From Verrucomicrobiota bacterium (lineage in GTDB: Bacteria; Verrucomicrobiota; Verrucomicrobiia; Palsa-1439): a stretch of DNA of 49,758 nt. Below the pieces are notes generated by a model. It worked only from the letters and a program-made list of their open reading frames with translations, made no database searches and had not been told where the DNA came from. The translations under genes were made by a program, and so were the position numbers. This document shows, in pieces, positions 49,688-49,758 of the stretch (positions within the stretch are counted from its first letter, which is position 1; every line of letters begins with the position of its first letter). Where the stretch lies: assembly GCA_016871575.1 (NCBI GenBank), contig VHCW01000028.1, forward strand, positions 1 through 49,758, read 5' to 3'.

Positions 49688-49758
49688 ATGGCGCAGCGAC
49701 GGCACGGTGGATTCAATCTGGATACCATACGAGGATACCACAAGCCTATTCGAGGGGA
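49688..49758 (+). CDS. Possible start of a gene cut by the window end
   Basis: An ATG at 49688 opens a frame that stays open to the edge (23 codons, MAQRRHGGFNLDTIRGYHK). There is no clear ribosome site. Because it lies directly behind a tRNA gene, an integrated element could start here, but the fragment is too short to say. I see no better feature in 49659-49758. Confidence 0.25.
   Translation, partial: MAQRRHGGFNLDTIRGYHKPIRG

Overview
The window reads as a chromosomal segment of a Gram-negative, high-GC heterotroph, most likely a Verrucomicrobiota bacterium (Limisphaerales/Pedosphaera-like). That placement is an inference from gene content: secreted polysaccharide lyases including rhamnogalacturonan lyase and a GH140-like enzyme, a PPi-type phosphofructokinase, zwf-opcA, an RND pump, nrfHA, and many dispersed GC-rich palindromes. 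I could run no database search, so family calls rest on visible motifs, length and context.

Layout. 1-2.9 kb (minus strand): a partial gene, an ATC-hydrolase-like protein, an MtfA-type peptidase whose only full-length start is CTG, and a secreted M20 amidohydrolase. 2.97-11.7 kb (plus): a pectin/uronate-polysaccharide cluster of two heparinase II/III-like lyases, a PL11-like rhamnogalacturonan lyase and a GH140/DUF4038 enzyme, interrupted by a GIY-YIG nuclease gene of different composition. 11.8-18.2 kb (minus): a tight six-gene unit tmk-holB-O-antigen-ligase/TPR-accB-accC-pfp. 18.5-25.7 kb (plus): zwf-opcA, then an RND adaptor and permease. 25.8-29.4 kb: a small unknown gene, gltX-pgsA on the minus strand, and an FHA/small secreted protein/DJ-1 cluster joined by ATGA overlaps.

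29.6-38.1 kb is a compositionally distinct, less GC-rich island. Its core is a six-gene unit (31.0-37.1 kb): a pseudopilin-like membrane-anchored protein, two secreted proteins that are paralogues of each other and flank a divergent ABC ATPase and permease, and a small lipoprotein. A GAHCC-motif lipoprotein precedes it and an alpha/beta hydrolase follows. I recognise no described system with this arrangement, and it is the best candidate here for something new. Short tandem arrays and hairpins lie at its edges and inside it.

38.5-42.6 kb (plus): YwiC-like protein, nrfH, nrfA (ammonifying nitrite reductase with five CXXCH motifs) and gnd. 42.7-44.6 kb is a toxin-antitoxin patch: a VapBC-like pair, an unknown Cys-rich protein, and a second antitoxin-like gene followed by a MazF remnant. 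44.5-46.4 kb: PilZ, PilT and P-II (glnB). 46.4-49.7 kb: a probable replication-origin region with DnaA boxes, dnaA, dnaN and tRNA-Gln(CUG).

At least nine genes have a TTGNNN-16/18-TANNNT-like promoter whose -10 box ends only 6-14 nt before the start codon. This suggests leaderless or near-leaderless mRNAs as a common initiation mode. The 29.6-38.1 kb island instead uses strong Shine-Dalgarno sequences, which supports a foreign origin.
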